Assembly: GCA_022457155.1 (NCBI GenBank)
Contig: JAJGOT010000114.1
Location: 1,257,001 to 1,321,000 of the forward strand
DNA length: 64,000 nt
Reading direction: 5' to 3'
Source: Cladopsammia gracilis
Taxonomy: Eukaryota; Cnidaria; Anthozoa; Scleractinia; Dendrophylliidae
The position numbers and the translations under genes are program-made. The notes beneath the pieces were generated by a model. That model searched no databases. It was not told the origin of the DNA and worked only from the letters and a program-made list of their open reading frames with translations. Shown piece by piece: positions 41,466-51,974 of this stretch; the stretch's first letter is position 1, and each line of letters begins with the position of its first letter.

Positions 41466-44400
41466 CTAAAAAAGGGCAATAATAATTTATTACATAGCGC
41501 TGCTTCTTAACACACATATTTCTTGTTGACTGACGCTAGTTCAGTTAATTCCCATATAAACCTTTCAGTACACAAAGCAAGCTACACGTCACATCACACG
41601 TGTTACACTATGCGCTTGGGCCGTCCTTGGTGTTACATATGCATCCTGGAGTTTGTGGAAATGTTTTTTCTCGCGTTATGAACTGCACACTTGTTTTGAT
41701 AGTTTAGCCGGCAGAGGTGAGATGTATTGGGATTTATGACACTTGCGTGTCACAGGTTTGACGCGTGGATTGCTGTCTTTTATAAGCTGAATATGGCTGT
41801 TTTTCCGAGTTCAAATCATTCGACGGCATCTCTCGCTAATTTTCAGACATTTTGTTCAATTTTTGTTGTTATAATACTACGTGCAAATTTATACATGTAT
41901 TAGTATTTCGATGTGGCATTTAATTACAAGTGTAATAATTTAGAAGTTGTGTGGAGTTTATTCTTCTTCTTCTTTTGTCCTTGATAGTTTTTAGACTAAC
42001 TTTCTTGATTCGATTAAGATATAAATGTATTGAGAGTGATCGAGAGTTGTAAGAAGTGTCCTTGTAAGCGATAGCTTAGCTATTAATAAAGGAGATGCCC
42101 ACTTCCTGGATGTCTGTCGTGCGTGTATGTTTATAATAAATTATGAAAATGATTTGTTCATGTTTCACTTCATAGTGATTATAGAACAAAGATTATAACT
42201 AACATCTCTATACCTGATGCAGTGAAGGATGCCTTGAATCCCTTGTAGGTAGTGGTAGTGTTGCTGTCGCTCTTAAAAATCACCCAAACCTTGTTTCCTG
42301 CACTCTGTATCGCATTGGGATTGTTGGTGCCGCATACAGGCTTAGAGAGGATTGGTCCATACTCTCCATTAAAAGACTTGTCAGCTTCTCGGACCTCCAA
42401 GTAGTCGTTTTCGCAGTCCTTGCTTTGTTCCAGTTCGAATGATTCGAAAGTGATTTGTACTTGGCGTCCTTCAGGAACAATTAAGTACCACAGCCATGCG
42501 AAACTTGCTGGGTAGTTCTTCAGGCCAACTTTTGGGGTGCCAAAGGAGATCGTTTCATCTCCTGATGCATTCAGATAGCTTCTTCCGCCGCTAGCTACAA
42601 TAATAAAAATAAGCTTTGAATTTCATTCGAGTGTGAATAGAAACCGATTAAAGCTTCTTTAGGGGCCTTTTCCTGAAGACATACTAAGCCACCGATTTGA
42701 GATATAAGATGGTAGGTTTTGTTGGGGTCATCAAGCTACATTTAGCGACAGAAAAATCTAATCTCTTACTGTAGCAACTTTCTACGCTTACCCGGCTTCA
42801 TGAACCTTTACGAGATGGGATTATTTGTGTTTGTTGTGATTAGTTTACTGTGTTATTCGTGTTTGTTGTGATTGGTTCATTGTGATATTTGTGTTTGTTG
42901 TGATCAGTTTATTATGCTTTTTGTGTTTGTTGCGATTGGTTCACTGTGTTATTTGTGTTTGTTGTGATTGGTTGATTGTCTTATTTGTGTTTGTTGTCAT
43001 TGGTTCATTGTGTTATCTGTGTTTGTTGTGATTGATTCATTGTGTTATTTGTGTTTTTTGTGATTGGTTCATTAATGTGTTATTTGAGTTTGTTGTGATT
43101 GGTTCATTAATGTGTTATTTGAGTGTGTTGTTATTGGTTCATTGTGGTATTTGAGTTTGTTGTGATTGGTTCATTGTGTTATTTGAGTGTGTTGTGATTG
43201 GTTCATTGTGTTCATTGTGTTTGTTGTGATTGGTTCACTGTGTTATTTGTGTTTGTTGTGATTGGTTCATTGTCTTATTTGTGTTTGTTGTCATTGGTTC
43301 ATTGCGTTATCTGTGTTTGTTGCGATTGATTCATTGTGTTATTTGTGTTTGTTGTGATTGGTTCAATGTGTTATTTGTGTTTGTTGCGAGTGGTTCATTG
43401 TGCTTTTTCTGTTTGTTGTCATTGGTTCATTGTGTTATTTATGTTTGTTGTGATTGGTTCGTTTTGTTGAGTGTGTTGTTATTGGTTCATTGTGTTTTTT
43501 GAGTGTGTTGTGATTGGTTCATTGTGTTATTTGAGTTTGTTGTGATTGGTTCATTGTGTTATTTGTGTTTGTTGTGATTGGTTCACTGTGTTATTTGTGT
43601 TTGTTGTGATTGGTTCATTGTGTTATTTGTGTTTGTTGTGATTGGTTCATTGTGTTATTTGTGTTTGTTGTGATTGTTTGACTGTGTTATTTGAGTGTGT
43701 TGTTATTGGTTCATTGTGTTATTTGTGTTTGTTGTGATTGGTTCATTGTGTTATTTGTGTTTGTTGTGATTGGTTCATTGTGTTATTTGTGTTTGTTGTG
43801 ATTGGTTCATTGTGTTATTTGTGTTTGTTGTGATTGTTTGAGTGTGTTATTTGAGTGTGTTGTTATTGGTTCATTGTGTTATTTGTGTTTGTTGTGATTG
43901 GTTCATTGTATTATTTGTGTTTGTTGTGATTGGTTCATTGTGTTATTTGTGTTTGTTGTGATTGGTTCATTGTGTTATTTGTGTTTGTTGTGATTGTTTG
44001 ACTGTGTTATTTGAGTGTGTTGTTATTGGTTCATTGTGTTATTTGAGTTTCTTGTGATTGATTCATTGTGTTATTTATGTGTGTTGTGATTGGTTCATTT
44101 GATGAGGGGGCAAATATTGAGGCTAAAAATTTCCGTGAAAACCGAAAAACCGCAATAAGAATCGCTCAAAACCGAAAAACCGCCGAACATAATGATCAAA
44201 ATAGCAAATTCACAAACCCCACCCCTGACCCTTGATACCAAAGCGAAATATATAGCTTCAGTCGAGCCTGTACGCTATATTGACGGCCCTGTATTAGCGG
44301 CCACCCTCTATAAGCGATTTCTATAAGTTCATCTTTCTTCTTTCATTTAAAAGCTATTGCAATAGAATTAGGCAAAATTTGTACTGCCTTTTGAACCAGG

Positions 44401-47400
44401 AAGCGACTGAAGCCAGAACCGAAAACCGAAAACCGGATGTCAAAAAAGTGAAAAACCGAAAACCGGATGTTAAAAAAGTGAAAAACCAAAACCTGCAACA
44501 GATACAAAAACAGAAAAACCGGACATTTTGAGGGCACAAAACGAAAAACCGACCTCAAAAATTACTGAGCAAACCGTAAAACCGAATACCCCATTGCCCC
44601 CTCTTTGAGTGTGTTGTTATTGGTTCATTGTGGTATTTGAGTTTGTTGTGATCAGTTCACTGTGTTATTTGAGTTTGTTGCGATTGGTTTATTGTGTTAT
44701 TTGAGTTTGTAGAGATTGGTTCATTGTGTTATTTGTGTTTGTTGTGATTGGTTCATTGTGTTATTTGTGTTTGTTGTGATTGGTTCATTGTGTTATTTGA
44801 GTTTGTTGTGATTGGTTCATTGTGTTATTTGAGTTTGTTGTTATTGGTTCATTGTGGTATTTAAGTTTGTTGTGATTAGTTCATTGTGTTATTTGAGTTT
44901 GTTGTGAATGGTTTGTTTAGTGATTTTTTACCTAATTAGAGAGGTTTTGAATTGCGTGTCGAAAGTAATTTCGCTATTGGTTTTTTTTGCGTTGCTAAAC
45001 AATCTAAAAAATCTCGCGCCACTTTCTCGAGCGATCAGAAGAAAAACCAAAGCCAATCGTGAGTTGCCTGTACGCGTTTTCCCGCGCTTGGCGCAGGCTA
45101 CGTGTGTTTGCTTCGGGATCTGGTTTGTTCATTGGATTGTTTACGACCGTTGTGATTGGTCACAGTAATTACTTTGGTTTTGGTTTTACGACACTCAAAT
45201 GAAAAATATCAAAATTCAGACTTAGTACTAAAAAACCGATTTCGATAGCAACATGTTTATGGAATTGTACAATGTTTAAAATGTTTCAGGTCTTCCTCGA
45301 AATCCAGCCATTCGTGCATATTTGTATTGTTTTTTAACGCAGAATTGTGCTTGACAGCATTTCTATTGCAAATTTTAAAAAAAAACTTTCGACAGCCAGT
45401 CTGTTGTATTCTATGGATAAACATCTGAGGAGATGAAACGTTTAAAGTATGAAAATATCACGAAGAATGTAAAAACGATCGTTAAAAAAGACTGAATCAT
45501 GAAAGTCCTAGTATGTTTGTTTAAAATATTGTTCTGGAAGCGGGCAGAGACATTTTTTAGCGTCAATATTTTTACCGTGTGCCAAGTCGCTTTACCTACT
45601 CACGTCAGACCTGATCTTATAAAAGGCTACTATGAGCCAACTCGTGAATTTGAAACACTCTGAATGAAAGATTCTCCGTCACTAAATGTGCAGAGGCTAT
45701 GAGTACGACCCGAGGGCAGTACTTCGGTATATATTTTGTGAATAGAAAATAAGTTCCGTAGGGGTATTATTTGCGTGACCCGATCGAGTCCAGGCCCGAG
45801 TCTTCGAAGGGAAAGGAATCCTTACATTGCTGGAGCCATTTTCGTTGCTGAGGATGGAACGGTATTGCAATAAATAGTAAATTTTCAGGATTATCTAAAT
45901 GCCGGAGTCCGAAAGTGTATATAATTTGCATATGCAATGTCATTTGAACCTTGTAATGCGCAACGCAATACTGCGAAGCTAAACTCGGTTAATGACCGAC
46001 TTCAAACGCAAAGAAAAAACAGGACGTCACTTTTACAGTGTTCAGTTCCCGCCAGGATTCGAACCCGTTTCATGAGTCTAGAACAGCACCTGTTAACCAT
46101 TATATTGAGCCGTGAGCCGTATCGGAAGACGTCCTTTTGATAGTTGAATTTTATTGTTTCAATGAACATATGCGTTAAAGGCCCACCATCACCCATTCGT
46201 CTTTGCGGTCGTTTGTTTTTGTTTTCAAATAACAAGCTCGCTCGTGATTAGCTCTTTCGGGAATTTTCGACTGCGTTAAATTCGCAATGCATCTTTGGTG
46301 ACAGTGGGCCTTTAAAACGTGTGTCTCTGTTGAAACACAGATTCCAAACGCAAAACATCAGAGTAGCGCTTTCAAAATGTCCCCTATTTCACGGCAGTCG
46401 ACTATTCTCTACACTATATTCCTTTACATTTGTCACGAAAGCCTTATGCACTGGTCAACGAAATTACCAAGAAACGTTTACAGTCGAGTGATGGAGCTGA
46501 TGAGCCACCGTATGCGATAACTCGTACATTACGCTTTTTCGATTTTTCTATCTTGCACGCTATAGTTGGTATTTAGGGAAAGTCACTCTTAAAACAAAAG
46601 GTGAAGAGTTAACTTACGTGTATTCGATTTGACGATATAGGAGAGGTTGAATCCTTTGTAATGAACAGTATCATCCGAAACGAAACGTATCCAGATATTC
46701 AATCCATTCTCCACCTTGGGACCATCGGATTGCAGCATGTTGACTCTTCTTCCACATTTTGGTGTTGAGTAAATCATAGCGTTATAAGTGTTTCCAAAGG
46801 TTAATCTGTCACATTCACAGTTCCTGCATTCTTCTATATCATAGCTGTAGCAACAAAAAATATTAAATTACCTACTGTACTAGAGGTGCTCCTAGTCACT
46901 AGTTTCTTGTCAATTTTATCAACAACTGTATAATTGATGTAATATTTTAAAAACATATTTAAGACCCATTGTCACTTACCGTGATGCACCACGCATTGTT
47001 TATTTTGATTTGGACCCAGATAAATGCTATCTCTCTCGAAGTGAATTTTGGTCTCTCATCTCGAGGAAGAAATGAACATTGAGTTATTGAAATTTCGTTC
47101 GACATTAAAAATTTATTAGTCCGAAGAAGCGGTCCTGTTAGATATCAAAAGCCCGTATAACATGTCTCGCATTTTGTCTGGGGCCACTCAACCCGCCTTG
47201 TATCGCTCCAGTCACCTTGGTAGTTTCCTCCGCTTCAAAAGATCGCATCGAAAACATTTTCACGTCAAGGGACGCGGAAGACCTCCTGCTTATTTTACCA
47301 AACGTTCAAGGCCCGCCCGCTTAAAACGAAACCTCCAGCGAGCCGAGAAGTGTTTATATTTTGTGGGCTGTTCTGTCGGCGTATCTGAGTTGCATCGGGC

Positions 47401-49770
47401 ATAATTTAAGTGAGCTCCGCTGGCGGAGAATGTTTTATCGGCTTCAGAAGTTTGCATCGAAAGAAAACCTCCTTCAACTTCCATGGAATGTTTCATATAC
47501 ATACTGGCAAAAACGACTCCGCCGGCGAGCCGAGAAGGTGTTTACATCTCCAGGGAGCATTATTCATTCCGGACGATCGGTCATAGATCGATGGTAAGAT
47601 TCAAATTTCAACTCACAGCACGTAGAAAACGAATGAACTAAAAAATTACAATGAAAAGATTCGAAGACAAATCTTAACAAGTAGGCAATCTAACAGACCT
47701 ATTTCCTTTCCACGGACGATCGAATTTCATTCTTTCTTTCTTAAGGTTCTTGTTTCTTGATAGCCGCCTCTAGCCTTCGGCGGCGTTGCTCGAGAAAACG
47801 TACAAGTAACGATGGAAAATAAAACGGAAAACATACAAAACCAAGATGCAATGCCTTGAATATGAACTAAATATTTGAAAGAAATCTTTAAGTTAATAGA
47901 CGATACAGATTCCCTGATGTAAACGGAGATTTTAGGAATCAAACTTCCCCGCCACAAAACGGTTTTTCATGGCCCATGAAATTCAAGAACGCCCGCAATG
48001 CATCACGGAAAGTGATAATGGTCTTTAAACAACGTTTTGAAATGTACTCCTCATTTGATCAGATTCAAATGTTAATTTGAGGATTATGAATATAAGAATT
48101 AATTACAGTCAACCCTCTCTTAACGACCACTTCCCGTAGGCGACCACTTTGTAAATAACCGTTTTGTTTCTCAGTCAAATACTGTTTCAAATTGATTTTT
48201 CTACCACTCTTTCCTGCACCAATGGTGGTCACTTCAGAGAGAGTTGACTGCATTGCTATTATTATCATTATGGCAATTGGAAACATCTGGATACTCAGTT
48301 CGAAAAAAAATTACAGAAGTTGGGCGTGAACGTAACAAAATGTTATCTATATAGTTTACACTAAGATTACAAAAACTATTATAATTATCATTATTATTAT
48401 CATTATAATAATTGTTATTATTATTATTGAACAATTCAAGTCACCAAATGAAAATATACACAAAATACTTATTAAAATTAAGGATACCTATTTAAATATA
48501 TTCCAAGGCCTTCATAAGGCTTAGGAACTTCGATCCTCCAACATTTGGTCTCGTTTACACCATAAGTACCGGAGCTGGGATACACAATTGTCCCACTTGT
48601 TTCGCCTGTTATGTTTGTAATACCATTGGGACAAACTGTAAAGACACACAAAAAAACGAACACCGTTATTAATACCATTATCAGTGTATTTGTTCGCGTC
48701 GTTGTTCATTCTTCTAAGGAAAAACGTATTTTTCTCTTGCACTTATGTATAACCTGAAGTGAAATTAAAGTTTAGTTACAAACTCAGTTGCTTTTGAGGG
48801 GGCGTTAACTCAAAATCCAAGATGAATCCAACTGTCTAACACAGAATTTGTCATATTCCGTAAGGAATCGAACTGGATGGCCTGGAAAATAACATTTCCT
48901 TCCCACGCCGAAGAGGGATTAACTTCATTTAGACCGGTGAGGTTCAACAAATAAGGACCATGTTTAAATATAAAGAGCCGTTTATTCGAATTAATGACGA
49001 TTCTTTAACTTTAAACCCTTCTGTGAAAAGAGAAATGAAACTAAATTCTTAAAACTGACAAATAAAATCATACGGAAGTAATACTGAAGTGCTGTCATTT
49101 AATAAGAGGCTATGTCAGGAATTTTAAGCATCCCTTTGAAAAGCCAAAAGAGATATCTGAGAGATATTTGCGTCGAGGGAATATAGCGCTTATCAATCTC
49201 ATAAATTCATTAAAGGCCATTTTCAACAAAGTTTGAATTCGGAGAATCCTTGATTTCGTCACTCTCTGTTCATCGCCGGAAACCTAAAATTCATCGCACC
49301 TTTGAGTTCATCGAGCCTTGAATTAATCAAAACCTTCAATTTATCGAAACCATGAATTCATCAAAACCGTGAATTCATCAAAGCCTTCAATTCAAGAAAA
49401 CCTTCAATCCTTTTTTTTTATAATAATCATCTCTTTATTGCATACATTTACAACTACATTTACAACAAAGCACGAAAGAAAAAAAAAAGAAAATACAATA
49501 CAAAAATAAAATGCAATACACTCTCCTTTTCTGACAAGATCTCTCGTTTGACTTTTTACTCATCCATTATATCGTCAAATAAAGAACCATCACAAGGGAT
49601 AGGTTACAAAGGAGAAACGCAAGAGAAAAAAAGTTGAACTTGACAAACTAAGTCGACAAATTCACAAAAAATAAACCTTGACTAAAATATTTTAAAGTTG
49701 CTTAACAGTTATTATTAATATTTAAACTAACCTGAATCACAGGTTCCTTTTCCAAGGAAAAACACCAAAA
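41377..49770 (-). CDS. Double-CUB-domain secreted or GPI-anchored protein (gene level, 5' end unresolved)
   Basis: Exons in transcript order are 49732-49770, 48488-48635, 46618-46844, 42214-42594 and 41377-41465. All junctions are GT-AG with consistent phases (1, 2, 1, 1), giving 294 residues beyond an initial split codon. A hydrophobic LVFFLGKGTCDS looks like the end of a signal peptide. CUB1 is split over two exons, CUB2 fills one exon and keeps acidic calcium-site residues. The last exon encodes a hydrophobic tail without charged extension. CUB domains bind proteins or sugars outside the cell. The first coding exon is not identified: an upstream ATGAAGGAAAAG with a GTAAGT donor at 50235-50246 has the wrong phase. 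CUB proteins occur in coral skeletal matrix, but this role is inference. Confidence 0.82.
42214..42594 (-). CDS. CUB gene exon: complete CUB2
   Basis: Acceptor TTATTGTAG, donor GTATAG (phase 1). It encodes FAWLWYLIVPEGRQVQITFE, SFELEQSKDCENDYLEVREA, SKPVCGTNN and VWVIFKSDSNTTTTYKGF. The Glu (FELE), Asp (NDYLEV) and Asp (KSDS) positions match the calcium-binding set of cbCUB domains. The first Cys pair of canonical CUB domains is missing. Confidence 0.9.
42822..44100. repeat. 32-bp minisatellite with CCAAT-type motif, block 1
   Basis: About forty units of TGTGTTATTTGTGTTTGTTG followed by TGATTGGTTCAT repeat with small changes. Longer-order periods are visible: the TTTGAGTGTGTTGTTATTGG variant returns at regular spacing. 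Each unit holds ATTGG, the reverse of CCAAT. It lies in the CUB gene intron between CUB1 and CUB2. Confidence 0.97.
44101..44605. mobile_element. Insert splitting the minisatellite, GAGGGGGCAA ends
   Basis: GAGGGGGCAA at 44105 and its reverse complement TTGCCCCCTC at 44593-44602 bracket about 500 bp unrelated to the array. The interior has repeated ACCGAAAAACCG words and a fragment CTGTATTAGCGGCCACCCTC resembling pogo-like elements. It interrupts the array, which continues after it. The target duplication is unclear. Confidence 0.65.
44606..44932. repeat. 32-bp minisatellite, block 2
   Basis: About ten more units of the same 32-bp repeat continue directly after the insert, with the same TTTGAG and TTTGTG variants. 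The two blocks were one array before the insertion. Confidence 0.95.
45950..46125 (-). mobile_element. tRNA-headed SINE, copy 3 (diverged)
   Basis: On the minus strand TAATGGTTAACAGGTGCTG is A-box-like and GGGTTCGAATCCTGG is a near-perfect B box, spaced as in a tRNA. The body keeps CGTCACTTTTACAGTGTTCA in the place where the other copies have ACATCACTTTCATAATGTTC. Confidence 0.65.
46618..46844 (-). CDS. CUB gene exon: second half of CUB1
   Basis: Acceptor TTGCTACAG, donor GTAAGT (phase 1). It encodes YDIEECRNCECDRLTF, STPKCGRRVNM and LNIWIRFVSDDTVHYKGFNL. CG, then L-IRFVSDD and KGF-L-Y are the closing CUB motifs. Extra cysteines (CRNCEC) in the middle replace the usual D-LEV strand and could form an additional disulphide. 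Confidence 0.85.
48106..48250. mobile_element. pogo-like MITE, 145 bp
   Basis: CAGTCAACCCTCTCTTAACG at the left is inverted relative to AGAGAGAGTTGACTG at the right, with GACCACTT / GGTGGTCACTT inside. TA precedes the left end. It lies in the CUB gene intron just upstream of an ATT-rich microsatellite (48360-48430). Confidence 0.75.
48488..48635 (-). CDS. CUB gene exon: first half of CUB1
   Basis: The exon lies between acceptor GTCTTTACAG and donor GTATCC (phase 2). It encodes CPNGITNITGETSGTIVYPS, then NETKCWRIEVPKPYEGLGI. The Cys pair, the G-T-I-YPS strand and W-I-V-P order are the standard opening of a CUB domain. Confidence 0.85.
49400..49680. other. AT-rich stretch in the CUB gene intron
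   Basis: The stretch is A/T-rich with TCATCGAAAC / TTCATCAAAACC repeats at 49300-49400, then CATCTCTTTATTGCATAC, which reversed (GTATGCAATAAAGAGATG) looks like a LINE or mRNA 3' end. No coding sequence is recognised. Confidence 0.35.
49732..49770 (-). CDS. CUB gene exon 1 visible: signal-peptide end
   Basis: On the minus strand, the acceptor CTCTTTTTGCAG leads into 39 nt coding LVFFLGKGTCDS, then donor GTTAGT, phase 1 on both sides. The hydrophobic core and short polar end fit the distal half of a signal peptide. It joins in frame to VCPNGITN of the next exon. The small size keeps confidence moderate. Confidence 0.5.
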
Positions 49771-50127
49771 CTGCAAAAAGAGCAGGAAAAAAAAAACATG
49801 GTAAGATTTCCGTATAACCCCATACATTAATTATACATGTATGTTCTATTATTTTTCTTTAGGCGTTTTATTGTTTTGGCTTTTGTTTCAGTTTTAAGAA
49901 CCGTATGCATTACTAATTTATAAGCAGTGAGGAAGATATGGATATTGACCAATAGATTAAAGGTTGAATCAGTGCATGGCTGAATGACTTGAATGGATAG
50001 ATCAGATACATGCCATACATATTTACATGTGCGAATTTAGGTTTTTGATAGGTTTAAGTCTAAATTCTTTAGCGGGTGCCTCCGTATTACTTATATTGGA
50101 CGTACTTTATTTAGTGAGTAATATTAA

Positions 50128-50478
50128 AGATGAATTACAGTCCGTACTGCGCAATCTCAGCTCGGCAATGTTTGTGAGACTCACAAACAAAAAACGTTTA
50201 CTAACGAAAATGAAAATTACGGGACAAACTTACCTTTTCCTTCATTATTAACGTCAGATGTCCTTTCCAAACAATAATAACAAGTAAAAGAACCCCAAAG
50301 TTTTCCCAAACCGACGTTTCAGCTCATCGAGCATTCGTAAACACAACGGCCGTAATGGCGGACTGACGGATTACTCCCATTTACTCCATGTATGCTATTA
50401 CCGAAGTGTATCCACAAGTTCAAAACAAAAAAATGAAAACAAACCCCGAGATTGCGAAGTACGGACTGTAATTCAGCT
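50128..50478. repeat. Inverted repeat pair upstream of the CUB gene
   Basis: GAATTACAGTCCGTACTGCG at about 50132 is matched in reverse at about 50450-50475 (CGAAGTACGGACTGTAATTC). Arms are about 37 bp. It brackets the candidate CUB first exon with donor GTAAGT at 50234, so a MITE may overlap the gene's 5' region. Confidence 0.6.
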
Positions 50479-50949
50479 TTAACATGTGCAGTAAGTGAAG
50501 GGAAGTTTACTGAAAACAGAACCAAGAATATTTGTCTCGTTAACACACATAATTTTGTTTTGGCAACAACCGATCGGCTGTTACAGTGTTGCTATTGTGA
50601 CAGTGTTACTTTGCCTGTTTTTGAAGAGGATTTTTATGTCATTTTAAAGGTATTTTCATGTTTTTTTCCAAGTCAATTTACAGAACTTTAGTTTTATTTT
50701 ATCATTCTAATAGCATGACTTGTTATGCAATATGTTGCAGGCGCGTGAGCAGATCGAATTTACACTCACCATCTAGAAAGTTCTGTTTTGGTTTAATAAC
50801 ATTACATGGGAAGTTTAATCACGTAATGGTCGGGATTACATTTATTTCTCATCTTTTAGATATGCCTAGGATTGTTATTTTTGTAGGATTGGCTCTTGTG
50901 TGTAGGTGTACTAGTCGTGATTTACGTAGTCGGGCGATGATAAATCACT

Positions 50950-51275
50950 GTTATCAGGATGTGATGTAATCGTTTTGTAATCATGACTCATTTCCTGTCA
51001 CATAAGCAAATGTGTTTACCTTCGTATAAATACTAGTAGTTTTAGTTTGGTTTCCTTGAGTTGGCGTGGAGCTCAGCTCCCCAGAGGGGCTAAACCTCTG
51101 GTAAGTTGCAGAATGTAACTCATTCCCATCTATTTTGTTTTGCTGTGCATTCTTTATACATTTTTGTTAAATTCGTTTTAGTTTTTATCTCGTGTACGTG
51201 TATTTGTTAGATTCGTTTTGTACTTAGTTTTGTGATTGAAATAAACATTCATATAAGTCCACTCCTTGCATTCAA
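50950..51275 (+). mobile_element. Possible solo LTR
   Basis: The stretch has a TATAAATA at 51025, a hairpin CCAGAGGGGCTAAACCTCTGG at 51081 and AATAAA at 51240, spaced like the U3-R-U5 signals of an LTR. No second copy, flanking duplication or internal gag-pol region is visible, so a small decayed promoter is equally possible. Confidence 0.25.
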
Positions 51276-51810
51276 AGAATTCATTGCGTCGTGTTGCCAT
51301 CATGTGGCATCCGACCGCTGTGGCGTCTGACTGCTCGCGCCACCCGGTTAAACTATCAAACATCAGCAACCACTTCATTTGTTTGTTCTAGTCAATAACG
51401 GTCACAAAATGGCCAAAAGCGAGCGAGCAAATATATGACTGTCTGTTTGGACTAGCATATCTCTGCGAGTGACTTCAGTTGACGGTTTGATTCATTTCGT
51501 GCCTAGCAGTATATGTATTGGTTATGTTTTCTCTGCAAAGAGAATAGCCGGTGAGCCTCCGACGAAAGTCGATTCACATTAATCAGATTTTACATGGAAT
51601 GTTAAATAAGTTTTCCTTTAAAGTACATTTTTGATCTGATGTATAGTATGCGCGGATAACGCAAGCAATTTTTTTCCAAAACGAAAGGAAATTGAAGAAC
51701 CGAGAAGTATAATAAACGATTACTCAGTTTAGACTATTGCGTGAGAAATTTCTGAAATTTAATTAGCTGAATTTTAGCCTAATTTGAGACCCCCACATGT
51801 AGAAATTACA

Positions 51811-51824
51811 GTTGCCTTGGCAAC
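51811..51824. promoter_or_regulatory. X-box-like palindrome
   Basis: GTTGCCTTGGCAAC differs at one central base from the symmetric RFX X-box. It lies 143 bp before a TATAAAAG motif (51967), so the pair might be a promoter, but no gene is recognised downstream. Confidence 0.35.
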
Positions 51825-51966
51825 GGAGACGGCTTTGTCTTATTGTCGAAACAATGGCAGATTAGCCTTCCCGAATTTAACAACAGTGATCGAAAGCTCG
51901 CTTTCGAAAGCTCGCTTCCTCCGCGAGCAAGTAGGGCAAAATGGCCTCACCCCGATGTTTTCCGTC

Positions 51967-51974
51967 TATAAAAG
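51967..51974 (+). promoter_or_regulatory. TATAAAAG motif without recognised gene
   Basis: A strong TATA element within CCGTCTATAAAAGCACTG is followed at 52180-52280 by non-repetitive sequence ending in CTACAGGTTGG. If a promoter, the transcript could be non-coding or its coding exons may lie beyond the window. Confidence 0.3.

Noticed and set aside
43230..43502. 90-residue Cys/Val/Phe-rich ORF
   Set aside because: It translates the 32-bp minisatellite; the apparent VICVCCDWF repeat mirrors the DNA unit.
42822..44100. CRISPR-like regular repeat array
   Set aside because: Units are directly abutting with no spacers and the DNA is animal nuclear; it is a minisatellite.
46030..46125. Functional tRNA gene on the minus strand
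   Set aside because: A and B boxes are present, but the downstream body matches the SINE family and no closed acceptor stem was found.
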